A DNA stretch of 64,000 nucleotides, from contig NC_090942.1 of NCBI RefSeq assembly GCF_040807025.1, positions 64,870,911-64,934,910 of the forward strand. Reading direction: 5' to 3'. A program made the translations under genes and the position numbers. This document shows positions 61,401 through 64,000 of this stretch, piece by piece. Positions within the stretch are counted from its first letter, which is position 1. Each line of letters opens with the position of its first letter. A model generated the notes under the pieces. It was not told the DNA's origin and did not search any database. It was given only the letters and a program-made list of their open reading frames with translations. Origin of the DNA: Struthio camelus. Its lineage: Eukaryota > Chordata > Aves > Struthioniformes > Struthionidae.

Positions 61401-62764
61401 AGTATCCAGAAAGCAAGCCTACAATTTTTTTTCCCCACAGACATGTAGGAAACATATCACATGTTAGACAAAGCATTAATCAAACTACTTAATGACTAGA
61501 CAGTACACAGATACTGCAATACCATACTACAGCAATCTACTTAGAAAAGAGGAATTTCAATCCAACTTCAATTAAAAGTAAGAATTTATACAGGTCATAT
61601 TTGATCCCAATTATCAGCATCAGATTACTTTGTTGACTATCCATGGCATGGATGCAGAGAAGGCTTGGATTCACATGTGGTTTGATGCTTAGGCATAGCA
61701 TCCTGTAGCTAGCTAGCTCTGCTCCAGAACAGCACGGACATCCTCAAGACACAGAAAATGCTGGCTGGACCCAAGCTGATGCTACACAGAGTAACAACCT
61801 CTGCATTGTACGCCATGACCCAAGTTCCAAGTGGCTTACTATACAGGATGCAGCATTGTGCAAATATCATAGCCTGAGGTAAATTCTCTTACAAGAGGAA
61901 CTTGCGGGCAGAAACGCCGAACAGCTCTCCAAAAGCCAAATCTACTCAGTATGGCCAGCAATAAGCTAGAATTAGTAAGCTCGGTCAGAACCATCCTGAC
62001 TCTGTCTCTGAACGACACTTCCCAGAAGCACAGGTTCCAAGAGGGCTTATTAGCTCAGGCTCCAGCACACGAAAAAACATATGGAACTAGGCCAGGCCCA
62101 GTACCATGCCAAAACAAGCAAGCTTTCCTGGAGAGCACAGCACCAGAAAACCCAGAGTAGACAACATACTAATGATTTTGTAAGAGTCAGCCAACGTTCA
62201 CCAAGGCCAGCATCCAACTGAAGTTAATAGCCTTCTAGGGATCTAAACTGACTCTTCAGTGATGCACAGGTATCTGAAATGTGCTCCTCAAAGCACTGAC
62301 CTTAATGGAAAATCCTAAATGTCAGGGCATTACATGTCTCCACTGCTTCAGATAAGGATGAATTGAGTTTATAAACAGAGCTGATTAGTTAGGCAGAAAA
62401 AAAACCCACCAACTTACCCTCTAGCACACTCATCACATGCTGAGGTAAAGCAAGATTCTATTTCTATCAGCTAAAATACCAGAGCTTATTAATTGGTCTA
62501 AAAAGACTTCTTTAGCATTACTCAATATAAAATCATCATGATGATTCTTCCCCATATTAGCAGCACATAACCTCCACTGAGTATTCCAGTAGTCATTAAT
62601 AGATGAAAATAAACTTACTTCTAAAACAAAACAGAGTTCATCAAATTAACAAACAAAATCACTTATACTTACTTCTTTTTTCATCCATAATCTTAAAGCA
62701 GTAAGTAAAGCCTTCACTCCTTGCACTAAGTAACTTGGAGGCTGGAAACCATCTTCCCTCAGTT
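46399..62764 (-). CDS. KDM7A: Lysine-specific demethylase 7A, C-terminal half (5' exons beyond right edge)
   Basis: Spliced minus-strand gene with coding exons 62673-62764, 58141-58230, 57026-57235, 55812-55936, 55112-55269, 53216-53313, 50726-50874, 50364-50572, 48667-48752, 47245-47521 and 46399-46493. They join in frame to about 528 residues, corresponding to the last 55-60% of the roughly 940-residue protein. KDM7A (JHDM1D) is a nuclear Fe(II)/2-oxoglutarate dioxygenase that removes mono- and dimethyl marks from H3K9 and H3K27, guided by an N-terminal PHD finger that reads H3K4me3. The PHD finger and JmjC metal site are not in this window. What is visible is the helical segment after JmjC ([37 protein letters not shown]), the conserved [17 protein letters not shown] block, acidic Ser-rich tracts, basic nuclear-localisation-like patches ([13 protein letters not shown]) and the invariant tail [23 protein letters not shown]8 and PHF2 share the tail style but not the middle. 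No frameshift or stop seen. Confidence 0.96.
47245..47521 (-). CDS. KDM7A: KDM7A penultimate coding exon
   Basis: 277 bp, acceptor with a long pyrimidine tract ending TTCCAG, donor GTAATG. A diverged first half ([18 protein letters not shown]) is followed by a strongly conserved second half, [20 protein letters not shown] and [16 protein letters not shown]. It leaves in phase 1 into the tail exon. Confidence 0.96.
48667..48752 (-). CDS. KDM7A: KDM7A exon (poorly conserved linker)
   Basis: 86 bp, acceptor CTTTTTAG, donor GTAAAG. It encodes [20 protein letters not shown] then NEASRITPQ, only loosely like human YHVKTEDPDLRTSSWIKQFD. It is required for frame: joining its two neighbours directly would hit a stop within a few codons. 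Confidence 0.88.
50364..50572 (-). CDS. KDM7A: KDM7A exon ([21 protein letters not shown])
   Basis: 209 bp, acceptor TTTTTCTAG, donor GTAGGT. It begins with [20 protein letters not shown] then GLHYTTCL, almost identical to human, and continues with a diverged basic stretch to TVECG. The [12 protein letters not shown] block is shared with PHF8-family members and is probably an amphipathic helix. Confidence 0.95.
50726..50874 (-). CDS. KDM7A: KDM7A exon ([19 protein letters not shown]), tandem acceptor
   Basis: 149 bp, donor GTAAGC. The acceptor reads TTCCAGCAG, a NAGNAG tandem that would include or drop a single Gln (or shift the start to 50871). It encodes [40 protein letters not shown] and SRNETPSK. 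The distal part is less conserved than the start. Confidence 0.94.
52628..52660 (+). repeat. (TG)n-type microsatellite
   Basis: A GTGTGCGTGTGTGTGTGCAC-type alternating purine-pyrimidine tract continuing into GCACGTGCAC, in a KDM7A intron. It has Z-DNA-forming character. Confidence 0.85.
53216..53313 (-). CDS. KDM7A: KDM7A exon (acidic Ser-rich)
   Basis: 98 bp, acceptor TTTTTTTCAG, donor GTATAG. It encodes [20 protein letters not shown] then [12 protein letters not shown], aligning with FFTRVKSELRSRSSGYSDIS and ESEDSGPECTA in human. The cluster of Ser flanked by Asp/Glu suggests casein-kinase-2-type phosphorylation sites (inference). Confidence 0.94.
55112..55269 (-). CDS. KDM7A: KDM7A exon ([20 protein letters not shown])
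   Basis: 158 bp, acceptor GTGAGACAG, an unusually pyrimidine-poor tract, donor GTAAGC. It encodes [20 protein letters not shown], the basic patch [10 protein letters not shown] and a diverged acidic linker ending DAQKPLN. Human has [20 protein letters not shown]. Confidence 0.93.
55812..55936 (-). CDS. KDM7A: KDM7A exon (SKLNGRF...PEWRTKDND)
   Basis: 125 bp, acceptor TTCTTTAG, donor GTACGG. It encodes [20 protein letters not shown] and [20 protein letters not shown], closely matching human. It leaves in phase 2 with a split Arg codon. Confidence 0.95.
57024..57025 (-). promoter_or_regulatory. KDM7A: Non-canonical GC splice donor
   Basis: The intron after the [14 protein letters not shown] exon starts GCAAGT and ends TTCTTTAG. 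Protein alignment across the junction (PWEE, then D...SKLNG) leaves no GT alternative in the right frame nearby. Confidence 0.88.
57026..57235 (-). CDS. KDM7A: KDM7A exon with a GC splice donor
   Basis: 210 bp, 70 codons, acceptor ATTAAAG. It encodes [11 protein letters not shown], then [20 protein letters not shown] and [22 protein letters not shown]. The human protein continues WEED, and the next exon here starts with Asp. That fixes the boundary after GAGGAG, where the intron begins GCAAGT: a GC-AG intron rather than GT-AG. Confidence 0.95.
57893..57915 (+). repeat. G-run cluster in KDM7A intron
   Basis: GGG, then an uninterrupted run of 8 G, then A and 6 G, A and GG. It meets a permissive quadruplex pattern on the plus strand. 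Confidence 0.75.
58141..58230 (-). CDS. KDM7A: KDM7A exon ([12 protein letters not shown]...)
   Basis: 90 bp, exactly 30 codons, acceptor GCATACAG, donor GTAAGA. It encodes [20 protein letters not shown] then [10 protein letters not shown]; human has [19 protein letters not shown]. Confidence 0.95.
58231..62672 (-). other. KDM7A intron, largest in the window
   Basis: No coding exon is needed between WMKKE and LVTEHAFE. It contains a perfect 13-bp tandem duplication (58,715-58,740), a CAC-repeat near 59,014-59,033, and at about 61,620-62,160 a G+C-richer island with no identified repeat family. Confidence 0.6.
58715..58740 (+). repeat. Perfect 13-bp tandem duplication
   Basis: AACAATGAGTAAC occurs twice head to tail, with no mismatch. 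Confidence 0.9.
62673..62764 (-). CDS. KDM7A: KDM7A exon (helical region after JmjC)
   Basis: 92 bp, acceptor TTTTCTAG, donor GTAAGT. It encodes [20 protein letters not shown] and [10 protein letters not shown], near-identical to the human segment. It enters in phase 1, so the upstream exon ends with the first base of a Glu codon and lies beyond the right edge. Confidence 0.93.
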
Positions 62765-64000
62765 CTAGAAAAAGATACAGACACCAATTTAGAAACAAAC
62801 TATAATGGTGAAAACAACAGAATGATACCTATGATTCAGGCAATGAGGTTGCCTCTATGCAACAACCCAAAAAAAGGAAAAATTGTAAAAGTAAATTAAA
62901 TACTGTATCCTGTATCTGTATGCATACTCCATCCAAAAAAAAAAACAAAACCAAACCCTAAAATAAATGTATATAAAACCTTGGGTTTTTAGCTTCTTAC
63001 TGTGCAAATTTGAGATATACTACAATTGGAATAAAACAGATAATATATAAAATAGATTACAAAGCAGAACAAGAGAAAACATATTTGAAGAAACAATCAC
63101 CTTTGTTTCATTCAGAAATATTTTAGTCAAAGTGGACCAGAGGGATGTGGGATGAGCTGTTTTTCTACATTAGAATTCCCACTACCTATTCCCATACATA
63201 CAGCAAATGTTTCACACTAGCACATTTCCATTCCCTGAACATTTTCTGTCACCCTTCCAAATATCACAGTTCTCTCTCACACATTTTACATAGTTTTCCC
63301 TCCCAAAACAAAAGGAGGTGAAGGGGGAGAAAAAAAAAAAAAAAATCACATCCTGCTAAGGAAGCTCCTCTTTTTCTTAGGGAAGCTGGTGCTCCCAAGC
63401 AGCTGCAGTTCCTCTTCAATTTTCTCTTTTGGTTTATGGGGAAAAGGGAAGAGAAGAGATAAATCCTCCAGAAAGAGTCAAAAGCAAATTTCAGCCTCTT
63501 CCCAGTCTCCTGACAAGCACTTCCATTTGTCAATAAAGAACAGATCAGTCCTAGAACTATTTAGTTTTAAAAGAATACACTAATAATTCTCTATTCTTAT
63601 GGATAGTATATTACTCTATTGGCAGGAAAAGAAAGTTCTTTTAATAAACAGCTGCTCTTCCCTCTAAGATGGCCCCTACTTCTCAAAAGCTGCAAGAAGG
63701 AGCAGCAGGCCTTTGAGTTACAGCAAAAGAAGCTGAAGAAGCCTTTCTGCATGCTTGCTGACTCAGTTGGTAAAATTTTGAGAATACAATGCAGCACCAC
63801 AGACTGGGTTTTCTGGCTGAACTGGCACAGTATATTTAACTAGATTACTTAGAAACCTAAATCCCACTGATTTTCCAGCAGGAAAATGTCTTCTGACTTG
63901 TTTATAAATTTTGAAACCCAGATGTGAGAACAACCAAAGCAAACTTTTTTTTTTTCCTCTCCAGTAAAAAGTATTTAGTTCTTAAAAGTTCTGCAAGTTT
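62765..64000 (-). other. KDM7A intron reaching the right edge
   Basis: No exon matching the preceding KDM7A segment (the ICWFVAKNLLETLKE region) was found up to base 64,000, so the next 5' exon lies outside. A poly-A run near 63,331-63,346 is the only notable simple repeat. Confidence 0.55.

Noticed and set aside
1..64000. CRISPR arrays, bacterial operons, tRNA/rRNA genes, integrated viruses
   Set aside because: None of the expected patterns (regular spaced repeats, RBS-linked dense ORFs, cloverleaf genes, LTR pairs with gag/pol frames) was seen. The exon-intron structure and CR1 elements identify vertebrate DNA.

Overview
The window is nuclear DNA from a vertebrate, most likely a bird. The evidence is short coding exons bounded by GT/AG splice signals that assemble into vertebrate proteins, two CR1 LINE 3' ends (one with the tandem 8-bp ATTCTGTG-type tail typical of bird and other sauropsid CR1), low repeat content and short introns. 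The bird assignment is an inference; a crocodilian or turtle is not strictly excluded. I see no bacterial operon, CRISPR array, tRNA/rRNA gene or intact virus.

Left part (1-14,620, minus strand): an SLC7-family light-chain amino acid exchanger, closest to xCT (SLC7A11) and apparently a paralogue of it. Eleven exons assemble without stop or frameshift into 423 visible residues, from a well-supported start codon at 14,550 to the left edge. About 50-55 C-terminal residues lie outside the window. The residues known in xCT for disulfide linkage to 4F2hc (a Cys, here C131) and for anionic substrate binding (two Arg, here R108 and R369) are present, so cystine/glutamate-type exchange at the plasma membrane is predicted.

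Middle (about 14.6-40 kb): no convincing gene. It holds two eroded MIR-type SINEs (15.5 and 17.8 kb), a CR1 on the minus strand (21.9 kb), a CR1 on the plus strand (37.1 kb), microsatellites and G-runs. By eye the DNA is richer in G+C at about 22-28 kb and clearly A+T-rich from about 33 kb to the right end. The promoter and any further 5' UTR exon of the transporter probably lie here but could not be placed.

Right part (about 40-64 kb, minus strand): the 3' half of KDM7A (JHDM1D), a PHD/JmjC histone lysine demethylase. Eleven exons encode about 528 C-terminal residues after the JmjC core, ending at the stop codon 46,399-46,401, followed by a probable long A+T-rich 3' UTR. One intron has a GC rather than GT donor (57,024-57,025) and one acceptor is a NAGNAG tandem (50,872-50,877). 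The PHD finger and JmjC catalytic exons lie beyond the right edge.

The two genes are in the same orientation, tail of KDM7A toward head of the transporter, and there is no sign that they share a pathway. From memory, human KDM7A lies between PARP12/TBXAS1 and SLC37A3 with no SLC7 gene, so this xCT-like paralogue may be a gene kept in sauropsids and lost in mammals. That is the most interesting biological point. I found no evidence of a wholly new system.
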